DNA of 64,000 nt from UBA7672 sp963718145 (GCA_963718145.1 CAVQYJ010000020.1:310001-374000); one strand, 5' to 3'. Numbered from the stretch's first letter, positions 17,720 to 25,503 are shown. The notes: generated by a model not told the origin, from the letters alone. Program-made: numbers and translations.

Positions 17720-18016
17720 ATGATGACCGAAACCGATCCGCCTGTTGAGGAGCGTGGCGTCAAAGACTCAACCGCTTCCGCATCCGAAACGTCCACCGTC
17801 CAAGGCCCTGCCGACGCAGAAACCGTGGCGGCGCCAGGCGGCGCCCCTGGGAAAACGCTGGCGCCGGAGGCGATCCGCGCGCTGCAGGAAGCCGAAGCGC
17901 GGCGCCTGGCTGCGACCCGGCAGGATTTGCCTACCGAGATCGGCGGCCGGCGCGAAGGCGAGGAACCGACGCGCTATGGCGACTGGGAGAAGAAGGGCCT
18001 GGCGGTGGATTTCTGA
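17720..18016 (+). CDS. DUF1674 protein, succinate dehydrogenase assembly factor 4-like
   Basis: This 98-aa protein has a disordered acidic N-terminal half and the DUF1674 signature at the end: EIGGR..GEEPTRYGDWEKKGLAVDF (shown in part), the C-terminal motif shared with Sdh8/SDHAF4. Homologues help flavinated SdhA assembly. ATG 17720 is the first clear ATG; GTG codons at 17705 and 17711 are possible starts. In many alphaproteobacteria the gene sits close to htpX and rsmB, as here. Confidence 0.85.
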   Translation: MMTETDPPVEERGVKDSTASASETSTVQGPADAETVAAPGGAPGKTLAPEAIRALQEAEARRLAATRQDLPTEIGGRREGEEPTRYGDWEKKGLAVDF

Positions 18017-18018
18017 AG

Positions 18019-18041
18019 GCCGTCGCACCGGACGGCTTCTC
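18019..18041 (+). terminator. Candidate terminator of the DUF1674 gene
   Basis: A 6-bp GCCGTC/GACGGC stem with a 6-nt loop directly after the stop codon is followed by TTCTCCT. The stem is short and the U-tract is weak. Confidence 0.45.
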
Positions 18042-18128
18042 CTCAACGATCACGACACTCTCGGCAATCGGGTCGGTCCAGTTGGCGGACCGTGTGTCGC
18101 CGTCATGCTGGCCGCCGCTCCGACAGAC

Positions 18129-18160
18129 AAAAAAGCGCCGGCCTCTTTGGAGACCGGCGC
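18129..18160 (-). terminator. Strong intrinsic terminator downstream of the 44-aa membrane protein gene
   Basis: On the minus strand an 11-bp stem (18150-18160 with 18135-18145, one G-U pair) has a 4-nt loop and is followed by six Ts (18129-18134). It lies about 150 nt past the stop at 18311, so it defines a long 3' UTR. Confidence 0.85.
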
Positions 18161-18310
18161 CAGGCAGCGTCGAGAACGATTGGGGAGGAGAGAGATCGTT
18201 CCGCGCGGGACGCCTTGCGGCGTCGAGAGAAATCGGCGGGAGGCGGCGCCCGGTGGTTCGCGCGTTTCAGCACGAAGTCGATCGGGCCGCCGGCCTCCCG
18301 GAGGGTTTGC
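18129..18310 (-). ncRNA. Candidate 3'-UTR-derived small RNA with C/U-rich loops
   Basis: Between the 44-aa gene and the terminator lies a stretch of about 150 nt without coding signal. It folds a 7-bp hairpin (arms 18195-18201 and 18174-18180) whose 14-nt loop, read on the minus strand, contains CTCCTCCCC, complementary to Shine-Dalgarno sequences. Two more CCTCC motifs lie upstream, near 18300 and 18240. The layout (tiny ORF, CCUCC loop hairpin, strong terminator) recalls the CcsR RNAs behind small ORFs in Rhodobacter. The RNA itself is inferred. Confidence 0.4.
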
Positions 18311-18445
18311 TCAGACGCCGGTCAGACGGCTGCCGGAGTCGAGCAGGTAGAAGAGGAACCCCGTGCCGACGAGCGACAGCGGGATGGCGATGAGGAGGGT
18401 CAGGAGTTCCTGGCGGGCCTCGGCAGTCTTGGGGAGGAAGGTCAT
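18311..18445 (-). CDS. 44-aa single-span membrane protein
   Basis: A short ORF encodes a protein with a charged head (MTFLPKTAEARQ), one hydrophobic helix (residues about 14-39) and a short tail. AAAGAG sits about 7 nt before the ATG at 18445, and a strong terminator follows after a long UTR. I do not recognise a family. It lies downstream of the TetR gene on the same strand, and an AACGTTCAAT block like that in the TetR operator sits about 125 bp upstream. Confidence 0.6.
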   Translation of the reverse strand: MTFLPKTAEARQELLTLLIAIPLSLVGTGFLFYLLDSGSRLTGV

Positions 18446-18568
18446 GTGCAGCTCTTTCTTCTTGTTCGAGGTCTCTATCGGCCTCGTGGTTGCGGCGGGT
18501 TTGTTTGTTTCCCGTCCATGCAACCTATCTAGACGAACCCTGGGCGCTTTGCAATGAATAAATCCTAC

Positions 18569-18578
18569 AACGTTCAAT
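18569..18578. promoter_or_regulatory. Second copy of the TetR operator core
   Basis: AACGTTCAAT here is identical to 10 nt of the palindrome at 19307-19322. The left half is degenerate. It lies in the 205-bp gap between tetR and the 44-aa gene, so the same regulator may act on both. This is inference from sequence identity only. Confidence 0.4.
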
Positions 18579-18650
18579 ATTTTTGCTGCAGGACGATCAC
18601 TTACCCGCGATCCTATACTGCAAGCGCTAAGGAAGGATGACCACCCGAGG

Positions 18651-19286
18651 TCAACGGCGCGCCGAAAGGCCCGTAAATACAAGGCCAAGAACGCCATCCA
18701 GCTCAACTTTCAGTGAGTCGAGCTGTTCCGTGGTCCAGAGCTGGGGGAAGCGGAACTTCATCATGGCGCACTGAACAAGGTCGGCCGTGATGGTGAGGTC
18801 GTGGACCAGGGCGAAATCCCGGGACTCGCGGCCTTCTTCGAGGATCTTCTCGATCTGCTTGCGTTCCTGGGCCCGTTCCTCGGCCAGATAGTCCGGCCTT
18901 TCCCGGCCCATGATCTCGGCCAGCTCCATCAGCTTGGGATTGCGCTCGAACATGCGGAAAGTGCGATCCAGCCGGTACTGGAAGAATTCCACCAGCTTTC
19001 GCGACGGCGACTTGGCCGAATCCCGGATGATGTTGGCGTAGGCGACGAGGGATTCCCGGGAGAAATTCCGCGTCATCGCCTCGGCAATGTCGATTTTCGA
19101 CGGGTAGAAGCGGTAGATGTTGCCCGCCGACATGCCGCAATCGGCGGCGATCTCGGTCATGGTGGTCTTGTTGTATCCATAGTGGAGGATACGCTCCGCC
19201 GCGGCCTTGAGGATGGTCTCGCGGGGGTCGGCCTTGGCCGTGGGGGCGCCTGAAGGGGTGTCAGTCACGGTGGTGGCAATCGTCAT
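18651..19286 (-). CDS. TetR/AcrR family transcriptional regulator
   Basis: This 211-aa protein has a TetR-type HTH at about residues 25-70 (ILKAAAERILHYGYNKTTMTEIAADCGMSAGNIYRFYPSK, shown whole only as position). The C-terminal ligand domain follows (YLAEERAQERKQI... TADLVQCAMMKFR). The inducer is unknown. A near-perfect 16-bp palindrome overlaps the -35 of its own promoter, so autorepression is likely. It is divergent from gpsA. The AUG lies only about 5 nt after the -10, suggesting a leaderless mRNA. Confidence 0.88.
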   Translation of the reverse strand: MTIATTVTDTPSGAPTAKADPRETILKAAAERILHYGYNKTTMTEIAADCGMSAGNIYRFYPSKIDIAEAMTRNFSRESLVAYANIIRDSAKSPSRKLVEFFQYRLDRTFRMFERNPKLMELAEIMGRERPDYLAEERAQERKQIEKILEEGRESRDFALVHDLTITADLVQCAMMKFRFPQLWTTEQLDSLKVELDGVLGLVFTGLSARR

Positions 19287-19291
19287 GGGCC

Positions 19292-19322
19292 ATTCTAGCC
19301 TAGGAACACTGAACGTTCAATG
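19292..19322 (-). promoter_or_regulatory. tetR promoter with overlapping operator
   Basis: On the minus strand TTGAAC (19315-19320), a 17-nt spacer and TAGAAT (19292-19297) form a good sigma-70 promoter. The predicted transcript starts at or next to the tetR ATG (19286). A palindrome CACTGAAC|GTTCAATG (19307-19322, one mismatch pair) covers the -35 and also the gpsA ATG at 19320. Confidence 0.65.
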
Positions 19323-20345
19323 AAATCGTCAGTGGACATAGCTCAAACCGGCGAGGTTTTCCAGCGGATTGGCGTTGTGGGCGCCGGCGCCTGGGGGACG
19401 GCCCTCGCCGTGTGCGCGATCGCCGCCGGCCGCGACGTCAGACTCTGGGCGCGCGAAGCCGACATCGCCGACGCCTTGGCGCAGGGCCGTGGCAACCCCG
19501 TCTTCCTGCCCGACGCCAAACTCCCCCGCATGTCCGCCTCCACCGACATGGGCGACCTCGCCGACTGCGACGCCATCCTCGCCGTCGCCCCCGCCCAGCA
19601 CCTGCGCTCCACGCTGCGCGACCTCGCCCCTCGCCTGCGCCCCGGCGTCGCCATCGCGCTGTGCTCGAAGGGCATCGAGCGCGGCTCCCTCAAGCTGATG
19701 ACGCAGGTCCTGGCCGAGGAAGCGCCCGCCGCCTCGCCCGCCGTGCTCTCTGGACCGTCCTTCGCCGCCGACGTCGCCGCGGGGCTTCCCACCGCCGTCA
19801 CCCTCGCCTGCCCCGACCGCGCGGTTGGCGACACCTGGATGCGCTCGATCGGCCGCCCGCACTTCCGCACCTACTGGAGCGACGACATGATCGGCGCGGA
19901 GGCCGGCGGCGCCGTCAAGAACGTGCTCGCCATCGCCTGCGGCGTCTGCGAGGGCATGGGCCTTGGCCGCTCGGCCCACGCCGCCCTGATCGCGCGCGGC
20001 TTTGCCGAGATGACGCGGCTGGGCGTTGCTCTCGGCGGCCGCACCGAAACCCTCGCGGGCCTCTGCGGCCTCGGCGACCTCGTCCTCACCTGCTCCTCGC
20101 CCCAGTCGCGCAATATGAGCTTCGGCATGGAGCTGGGCCGCGGCAAACTCGCCGCCGAAATCCTCTCCGTCCGCAAGGCCGTCACCGAAGGCGCCGAGAC
20201 CGCCCCGGCGCTGGACCAGCTCGCGCGCAAGCTCGGCGTCGACATGCCGATCTGCGAGATCGTGCTCGAAATGGTCGAAGGCCGCATGGATGCGCGCGCT
20301 GCCGTCGGAAACCTGCTCAACCGCCCGATGAAGGAAGAGAACTAA
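19320..20345 (+). CDS. gpsA: NAD(P)-dependent glycerol-3-phosphate dehydrogenase
   Basis: It reduces dihydroxyacetone phosphate to sn-glycerol-3-phosphate for phospholipid synthesis. The 341-aa product has the Rossmann motif GVVGAGAWGTALA, the CSKGIERG block, catalytic Lys in EAGGAVKNVLAIA and GLGDLVLTCSS. ATG 19320 lies inside the TetR palindrome; a GTG at 19332 is an alternative closer to the usual N-terminus. It is followed by a YciI gene after 2 nt, forming a three-gene plus-strand operon. Confidence 0.93.
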   Translation: MKSSVDIAQTGEVFQRIGVVGAGAWGTALAVCAIAAGRDVRLWAREADIADALAQGRGNPVFLPDAKLPRMSASTDMGDLADCDAILAVAPAQHLRSTLRDLAPRLRPGVAIALCSKGIERGSLKLMTQVLAEEAPAASPAVLSGPSFAADVAAGLPTAVTLACPDRAVGDTWMRSIGRPHFRTYWSDDMIGAEAGGAVKNVLAIACGVCEGMGLGRSAHAALIARGFAEMTRLGVALGGRTETLAGLCGLGDLVLTCSSPQSRNMSFGMELGRGKLAAEILSVRKAVTEGAETAPALDQLARKLGVDMPICEIVLEMVEGRMDARAAVGNLLNRPMKEEN

Positions 20346-20347
20346 AG

Positions 20348-20632
20348 ATGCCGCTGTTCGTGCTCTATGGCCTCGACAAGCCCGGCGGGATCGAGGTGAG
20401 GAAAGCCACCCGCCAGTCGCACCTCGACTGGATCGCCGGACTGGCGCCGCGGGTTAAGATCGCGGGACCGATGTATGCCGACGATGGCGCAACGCCGGTC
20501 GGATCGGTGATGGTGATCGAGGCCGACAGCCTGGAAGCGGCCAGGGCTGAATATGCGCGCGATCCCTATAGCGCCGCCGGACTGTGGGCGAAGGCCGACA
20601 TCCGCCCGTTCAACTGGGTGATCAGGCAATGA
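20348..20632 (+). CDS. YciI-like protein
   Basis: This 94-aa protein has the YciI/YCII ferredoxin-like fold: the start MPLFVLYGLDKPGG, the conserved His in RQSHLDWIAGL, and an Asp-Pro motif in YARDPYSAAGLW. The YciI family has no settled biochemical role. It lies 2 nt after gpsA, and its stop overlaps the next start as ATGA, an order (gpsA-yciI) common in alphaproteobacteria. Confidence 0.85.
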   Translation: MPLFVLYGLDKPGGIEVRKATRQSHLDWIAGLAPRVKIAGPMYADDGATPVGSVMVIEADSLEAARAEYARDPYSAAGLWAKADIRPFNWVIRQ

Positions 20633-21441
20633 GGTTCACCCTCGCAGTCCTGGCGCTCGCGCTCGCCCTTCCCGCATCCGCGCAAGCCGTTCCCGAGCCG
20701 CGCACAAATTTCGCCGAGCTGCAGAAGCAGGCGGCGGCCGATCCCGCCATCAAGGCCGTGCTGGCCGACACGGCGCGCGCGATGGAGGCCCGGCTGCGCG
20801 ACGAACCACGCATGACGGCGCTGATCCTGAAAGAGGCCGGCCCCAAGCCCGGCATGCGTGTGCTCGATGTCGGTTCTGGCGGCGGCTATCTGGCCCTGCT
20901 CTTCGCGAAGCTGGTCGGCGGCTCTTTGGGCGCGGGGGGCCATGTCGACATCCACAACACGCCGGGCTGGATCAACCAGTTCCCGTCAATGGATCCCGAG
21001 TTCCAGAAGGCGCGGATGAAGCACGCCAATATCGGGTGGATCACCGAGGCCTGGAACAACATCCCGTCCGAACCAAAGGACAGCTACGACATCATCGTGC
21101 TCGGTCAGGTGTTCCACGATGTCGGACTGGAGGCTGGCGACTACGGGCTGATGTGCAACACCTTCTTCGGCTTGCTGAAGCCGGGCGGCCGCGTGGTGAT
21201 CGAGGACCATGACGCCATCGAGACCATGCCTCTCGCCCAGCAGGTCAACCTGCACCGCATCTCGCATGGCGACGTCACCGGCCTGATGCTGCGCGCCGGC
21301 TTTGCCCACACCGGTATGGTCCTGATGGACTCCAGCTACGATGACCGCCGCTTCAACGTCTTTCGCCCCGGCGTGCGGGGACGGACGGATCGGTTCATCG
21401 CCGTGTTCGAGAAACCCGCAGATGGAAAGCCGCGGCGCTAG
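20629..21441 (+). CDS. Exported class I SAM-dependent methyltransferase-like protein
   Basis: This 270-aa protein has a clear Sec signal peptide (residues 1-20, cleavage after ASA) and a Rossmann methyltransferase fold (motif I VLDVGSGGGYLALL, DIIVLGQVFHDVG, LLKPGGRVVIEDH). It resembles the predicted methyltransferase group COG4798, whose members are often exported. SAM supply in the periplasm is unexplained, so the substrate and even the activity are open. It overlaps yciI by 4 nt. Its TAG stop shares the palindrome CTAG (21438-21441) with the convergent trmB stop. Confidence 0.8.
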   Translation: MRFTLAVLALALALPASAQAVPEPRTNFAELQKQAAADPAIKAVLADTARAMEARLRDEPRMTALILKEAGPKPGMRVLDVGSGGGYLALLFAKLVGGSLGAGGHVDIHNTPGWINQFPSMDPEFQKARMKHANIGWITEAWNNIPSEPKDSYDIIVLGQVFHDVGLEAGDYGLMCNTFFGLLKPGGRVVIEDHDAIETMPLAQQVNLHRISHGDVTGLMLRAGFAHTGMVLMDSSYDDRRFNVFRPGVRGRTDRFIAVFEKPADGKPRR

Positions 21442-22121
21442 ATGCGCACAAAATCCAGGAACACCGGCGCGCAGTCGCCTAGCCGCTTTTCCTGATAGCG
21501 CGTCGTCACGTGGTCGGCGGGAGGCTTGCGCCAGTCGTCGGCCCGTTCGGCGGTCCAGGTGAAGCGGCCATCGCACAGCATGTCGGCCAGCGCCCGGTCG
21601 GCATAGTCGGCCCAGTCGGTGGCGAAGCGCAGCCGCGCGCCCGGTTTCATCACGCGCGCAAGCTCGGCGATGAAGTCCGGCTGCACCAGCCGCCGCTTGC
21701 GGTGGCGCGTCTTGGGCCAGGGATCGGGAAAGAGAATGAAGGCGCGGTCGATGGACGCCGGTGCGATCTGCGCCACGAGATCGCGCGCATCGCCCTTGCG
21801 GATGCGCACATTGGCAAGGTTGCGCGCCTCCACTTCGGAGAGCAGCTTTGCGACGCCCTCAAGGAATGGCTCGGCGCCGATGATCCCCACATCGGCGTGC
21901 GCCGCTGCCTGCCCTGCCAGATGCTCGCCGCCGCCAAAGCCGATCTCGAGCCAGGCCTTGCGGGCGCCCGGAAACAGAGACAGCGGTTGCAGCGCGCCCG
22001 GCGCGGTTTCCGGGACCGCAAGCCGCGGCAACAACGTCTCGATGCGCCCGGCCTGCGTCTTCGACAGCGGCTTGCCCGCGGCGCGGCCATAGAGGCGGTG
22101 TTTCGGGTGCGCGTCAGACAT
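21438..22121 (-). CDS. trmB: tRNA (guanine-N7-)-methyltransferase
   Basis: It makes m7G46 in tRNA. The 227-aa product has the motif LEIGFGGGEHL, the PDPWPKTRHRKRRLVQPDF block (shown in part) and the end region TRYQEKRL typical of TrmB. The lone ATG at 22121 fits. It lies downstream of metK on the same strand after a 111-bp gap, an order common in alphaproteobacteria. Its stop codon shares four bases with the convergent methyltransferase gene. Confidence 0.94.
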   Translation of the reverse strand: MSDAHPKHRLYGRAAGKPLSKTQAGRIETLLPRLAVPETAPGALQPLSLFPGARKAWLEIGFGGGEHLAGQAAAHADVGIIGAEPFLEGVAKLLSEVEARNLANVRIRKGDARDLVAQIAPASIDRAFILFPDPWPKTRHRKRRLVQPDFIAELARVMKPGARLRFATDWADYADRALADMLCDGRFTWTAERADDWRKPPADHVTTRYQEKRLGDCAPVFLDFVRI

Positions 22122-22232
22122 GGACGGGGCTGTAGCATGCGGCAGCGCCGGGCGCCTGCCCGGCGGAGGCGGCGCAGGGGCCTATCGTGTCGCCCCCGGA
22201 TCGCCGGCTTCGTCAGCGCGCCCAGCGCTGCT

Positions 22233-23426
22233 TTAGGCTAGGCCTTTCAGGTCCTTGGCGATGTCCGTCTTCTCCCAGGAGAAGCCGCCATCCTTGTCCG
22301 GCTCGCGGCCAAAATGGCCGTAGGCCGAGGTTCGGGCGTAGATCGGCTTGTTGAGGCCGAGGTGCGTTCTGATCCCACGCGGGCGCAGGTCCATCACTTC
22401 GCTGAGGCGTTTTTCCAGCTTGGCGAGGTCGCACTTTTCGGTGCCGTCGCAATTGGCGTAGATCGACAGCGGCTCAGGCACGCCGATGGCGTAGGAGAGC
22501 TGGATGGTGCAGCGATCGGCAAGGCCGGCCGCGACGACGTTCTTGGCGAGATAGCGGGCGGCGTACGCGGCCGAGCGGTCGACCTTGGTGGGGTCCTTGC
22601 CCGAGAACGCGCCGCCGCCATGCGGCGCAGCCCCGCCATAGGTGTCGACGATGATCTTGCGGCCAGTGAGGCCGCAATCGCCGTCGGGTCCGCCGATGAC
22701 GAACTTGCCCGTCGGATTGATCCACCATTTGCAGGTCTTGGCGATCGGCAGCGAGTCGCCCAGGGCCTTGCGGATATAGGGCTCGACGATCTTGCGGATG
22801 TCGTCGGAAGTCTGTTTCGGATCGGTGTGCTGGGTCGAGAGCACGATCGAGACGGCCTCGACCGGCTTGCCGTTCTCGTAGCGCACCGTCACCTGGCTCT
22901 TGGCGTCGGGGGCGAGCGTCTTCTCCTTGCCGGAATGTCGCGCGTCAGCGAGCAGCTTCAGGATGCGGTGCGAGTACTGGATCGGCGCCGGCATCAGTTC
23001 CGGCGTCTCATTCGACGCATAGCCGAACATGATGCCCTGGTCGCCCGCGCCCTCTTCCTTGTTGCCCGAGGCGTCGACGCCCTGCGCGATGTGCTCGGAC
23101 TGGCCGTGCAGCAGCACCTCAATGCCGGCCGTCTCCCAGTGGAAGCCGTCCTGCGCATAGCCGATGTCGCGGATGGCCATGCGGGTGTGGTGCGCGATCA
23201 GGTCCTTGGTGACCTTGTCGGTGCCGCGGAATTCGCCGGCGATCACCACCCTGTTGGTCGTCGCCATCGTCTCGGCCGCGCAGCGCAGCGACCAAACGTC
23301 GAGCCCCTGCTCGATCGTGGTGCGGTAATAGAGGTCGACCACCTCGTCGGAGATACGGTCGCAGACCTTGTCCGGATGGCCCTCCGACACGCTTTCGCTG
23401 GTGAATATATAGCTTGAACGCGCCAC
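22233..23426 (-). CDS. metK: S-adenosylmethionine synthase
   Basis: It makes SAM from methionine and ATP. The 397-aa product shows SVSEGHPDKVCDRISD, GAGDQGIMFGYA, the P-loop-like GGGAFSGKDPTKVDRS and DLRPRGI, all family signatures. The start is GTG at 23426, followed directly by ARSSYIFTSES. A 9-4-9 AT-rich palindrome lies about 60 nt upstream over a possible -10. No SAM riboswitch consensus was found in the leader. Confidence 0.95.
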   Translation of the reverse strand: MARSSYIFTSESVSEGHPDKVCDRISDEVVDLYYRTTIEQGLDVWSLRCAAETMATTNRVVIAGEFRGTDKVTKDLIAHHTRMAIRDIGYAQDGFHWETAGIEVLLHGQSEHIAQGVDASGNKEEGAGDQGIMFGYASNETPELMPAPIQYSHRILKLLADARHSGKEKTLAPDAKSQVTVRYENGKPVEAVSIVLSTQHTDPKQTSDDIRKIVEPYIRKALGDSLPIAKTCKWWINPTGKFVIGGPDGDCGLTGRKIIVDTYGGAAPHGGGAFSGKDPTKVDRSAAYAARYLAKNVVAAGLADRCTIQLSYAIGVPEPLSIYANCDGTEKCDLAKLEKRLSEVMDLRPRGIRTHLGLNKPIYARTSAYGHFGREPDKDGGFSWEKTDIAKDLKGLA

Positions 23427-23485
23427 GCAGGTTCTCCCGAAGAAATCCGGCAGCCCCTTACCCCGCCCGGGTCAGGTTGGCCAGC

Positions 23486-23507
23486 CATATAAAGAAAGCT
23501 TTATATG
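23486..23507. promoter_or_regulatory. AT-rich palindrome upstream of metK
   Basis: CATATAAAG and CTTTATATG are perfect reverse complements around AAAG. On the minus strand TATAAA within it could serve as the metK -10, with GTGACT as a weak -35, so a bound dimer would repress. ArsR-type SahR regulators of methionine genes bind similar AT-rich palindromes, but the match is not verified. Confidence 0.5.
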
Positions 23508-23560
23508 ATTGCCGGAGCGCGAGTCACGGTCCGGCGGCAGAGCTTTGCTTTACCGTCGAT

Positions 23561-23734
23561 TCAGCGCCGCTTTTTGGCGGTCTGCGGTAAGGCGGCGGCC
23601 TGCTTACGCTCATATTTCTGGACTCGCTGGAAGGTGACGCCCAGCCGCTCGGCCAGCACCGCCTGCGACAGGTTCAGATTGCGGTGGCCGACATCGCGAT
23701 CGATGGCGCTGGAGTTCTTGCCGCCCCAGGCCAC
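23561..23734 (-). pseudogene. Remnant of the XRE-family regulator normally between lnt and metK
   Basis: A 57-residue frame from GTG 23734 reads AIDRDVGHR, then NLNLSQAVLAERLGVTFQ and RVQKYER, before a short basic tail and stop. LSQ..LAE.LG.TFQ.VQKYE is the hallmark of the XRE regulators found at this position in alphaproteobacteria. Here about six residues of helix 1 (after VGHR) and everything after KYER are missing. It may be a degraded gene or a very short protein. It ends 135 nt before the metK start. Confidence 0.55.
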
Positions 23735-23787
23735 GCGCGTCCCGTTCCGCAGGCGCGAAATGCACCCAGAAGCTGGATGCCCCAGCT

Positions 23788-25461
23788 TCAGCGCCGCGGC
23801 AGGACCATCAACCCAAGGTTGAGTGCCAGGAGGATGAGCCAGAACATCCCATCGCGCCACTGGCTGTAGGGCGTTGCCTCGGCTACAGGCGGGATCGGCG
23901 CATCGAGGACAGAAGACCGCCAGCCCTCCGGATCGGGACCGTAGACCGCGAAGTCGGGCGAGTGCCCGCGCGCTGTCCAGCGACCATAGGCGTCGATCAT
24001 TCCCGTAAGACCTCCCGCAGCGACGCGCGCCATCGGCAGGCCTTCCTCGATCGCGCGGTAACGCGCCTGCGCGGCGTGCTGGTGCGGACCTGTCAGAAAG
24101 CCAAACCAGGAGTCGTCGGAGATGGTGACCAGCCATCTCGGCCGGTCGAGCCCGCGCGGCGAAAGACCCGGGAAGACCGCCTCATAACAGATCAGCGGCG
24201 CGAAATCGGGAACGCCCAGCACGCGTATCGAGGATGGCATCGGCCCAGGCGTGAAGCCGCCGGGGGCAAGGTGCTGCATCGTCTTCTTGAGGCCGATGGC
24301 GTTGAGCACGTTGGAGAAGGGCAGGAACTCGCCGAACGGCACCAGCATGTGCTTGTCGTAGAAGACGCTCGCCCCGCGCGTCGGCGCATCGCCCGTGAGC
24401 ACGGCGAGGCTGTTATAGGCGAGCTCATCGTCCGTTCCGGCGTTCTCGCGCCGCGCCGTGCCGACGATCAGACGGCGATTGCCGATGGATTCGGCAACGA
24501 GATCCAGCGCCTCGGGCCATTCGAACAGGGGGTAAGGCAAGGCGCCTTCCGGCCAGATGACGATGGAGGGCGTGCCCGGCTCGTCCGGCCCGGTCAGGTC
24601 GCGAAAGCGCAGAACGACTTTCTCGGCGACGCCCTGCTTGTACTTCTGGGCCTCCGGCACGCCGGACACGACGAGGCGCACCATGGGCCCCGCGGGCTGT
24701 TCCTTGATCGAAGCGAGACGCTGCGCGCCCCAGCCCCAGATAGCGCCGAACACGATGGCCGAAGCGATGATCGGCGCCGCGCGCGTTCCGGTGGTTCCCC
24801 TCGCCCGCGCATCGGCCAACGTCGCCGGCGCCGCCATGGCGATGACCGTCAGCGCCGAAAGACCATAGATGCCCCAGATCGAAGCCGACTGGGAAATTGC
24901 CCCGCCCGGCGCCCAGATCATGCCGGGAAGATCCCACGGAAGACCGCCAAGGCCGAACAGCGATCCGCGGAACCACTCCGAGAGCATGAAGACGACGGAA
25001 AAGATGACCAGGCGCGCCGGCCCTGCACACCAGAAGCGAAAGGCAACGCTCATCGCGATCGCAAGCAGGAAAGCGAGCCCGCCCGGCAACGCAATCAGCG
25101 GCATCCAGATGAAGATGATATCCCCGGGATCGACCAGGAAGGCGGCCGCGATCCAGTGCATGCCGACCAGAAAGTAGGTGTAGCCGAACGCCGCGATGCG
25201 CCAGAACGCGGCGCGGTTCGGCCGCGGCGCCAGCTTCGCCGAATCGAGCGACCAGACCAGGCCGGTGAGCGCCACCGCAAACGCCGGCCAGAAGAAGATC
25301 GGCGGGAACGCCAGGTTGGCGATCGCCCCCAGCGCCGCCGCAAACATCAGCGCGCGCGGACCCTTCTGGCCCGCAACCCAGAGATAGACCGGCGCGAGGA
25401 AATTGCCGCGCATGGCCGGCGTCAGCCCGTGGGCTTCGGCGGTGGTGCGGATGTCGTTCAT
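23788..25461 (-). CDS. lnt: Apolipoprotein N-acyltransferase
   Basis: It adds the third acyl chain to lipoproteins at the periplasmic side of the inner membrane. The 557-aa product has about six to seven N-terminal helices, then a nitrilase domain with the triad Glu (VIWPEGALP), Lys (VFYDKHMLVPFGEF) and Cys (APLICYEAVFP). A final helix is near the C-terminus. ATG 25461 with GAGAGG close upstream is chosen; ATG 25473 is possible. It is the last intact gene of the tsaB-to-lnt run. Confidence 0.94.
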   Translation of the reverse strand: MNDIRTTAEAHGLTPAMRGNFLAPVYLWVAGQKGPRALMFAAALGAIANLAFPPIFFWPAFAVALTGLVWSLDSAKLAPRPNRAAFWRIAAFGYTYFLVGMHWIAAAFLVDPGDIIFIWMPLIALPGGLAFLLAIAMSVAFRFWCAGPARLVIFSVVFMLSEWFRGSLFGLGGLPWDLPGMIWAPGGAISQSASIWGIYGLSALTVIAMAAPATLADARARGTTGTRAAPIIASAIVFGAIWGWGAQRLASIKEQPAGPMVRLVVSGVPEAQKYKQGVAEKVVLRFRDLTGPDEPGTPSIVIWPEGALPYPLFEWPEALDLVAESIGNRRLIVGTARRENAGTDDELAYNSLAVLTGDAPTRGASVFYDKHMLVPFGEFLPFSNVLNAIGLKKTMQHLAPGGFTPGPMPSSIRVLGVPDFAPLICYEAVFPGLSPRGLDRPRWLVTISDDSWFGFLTGPHQHAAQARYRAIEEGLPMARVAAGGLTGMIDAYGRWTARGHSPDFAVYGPDPEGWRSSVLDAPIPPVAEATPYSQWRDGMFWLILLALNLGLMVLPRR

Positions 25462-25503
25462 TGCCCCTCTCATCGCCACGGGAGTCGGCCGCCTTGCCGG
25501 CGG

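Noticed and set aside
23427..23485. SAM riboswitch in the metK leader
   Set aside because: The leader was compared by eye with SAM-II and SAM/SAH consensus features and lacks their conserved blocks; the palindrome further upstream is a better regulatory candidate.
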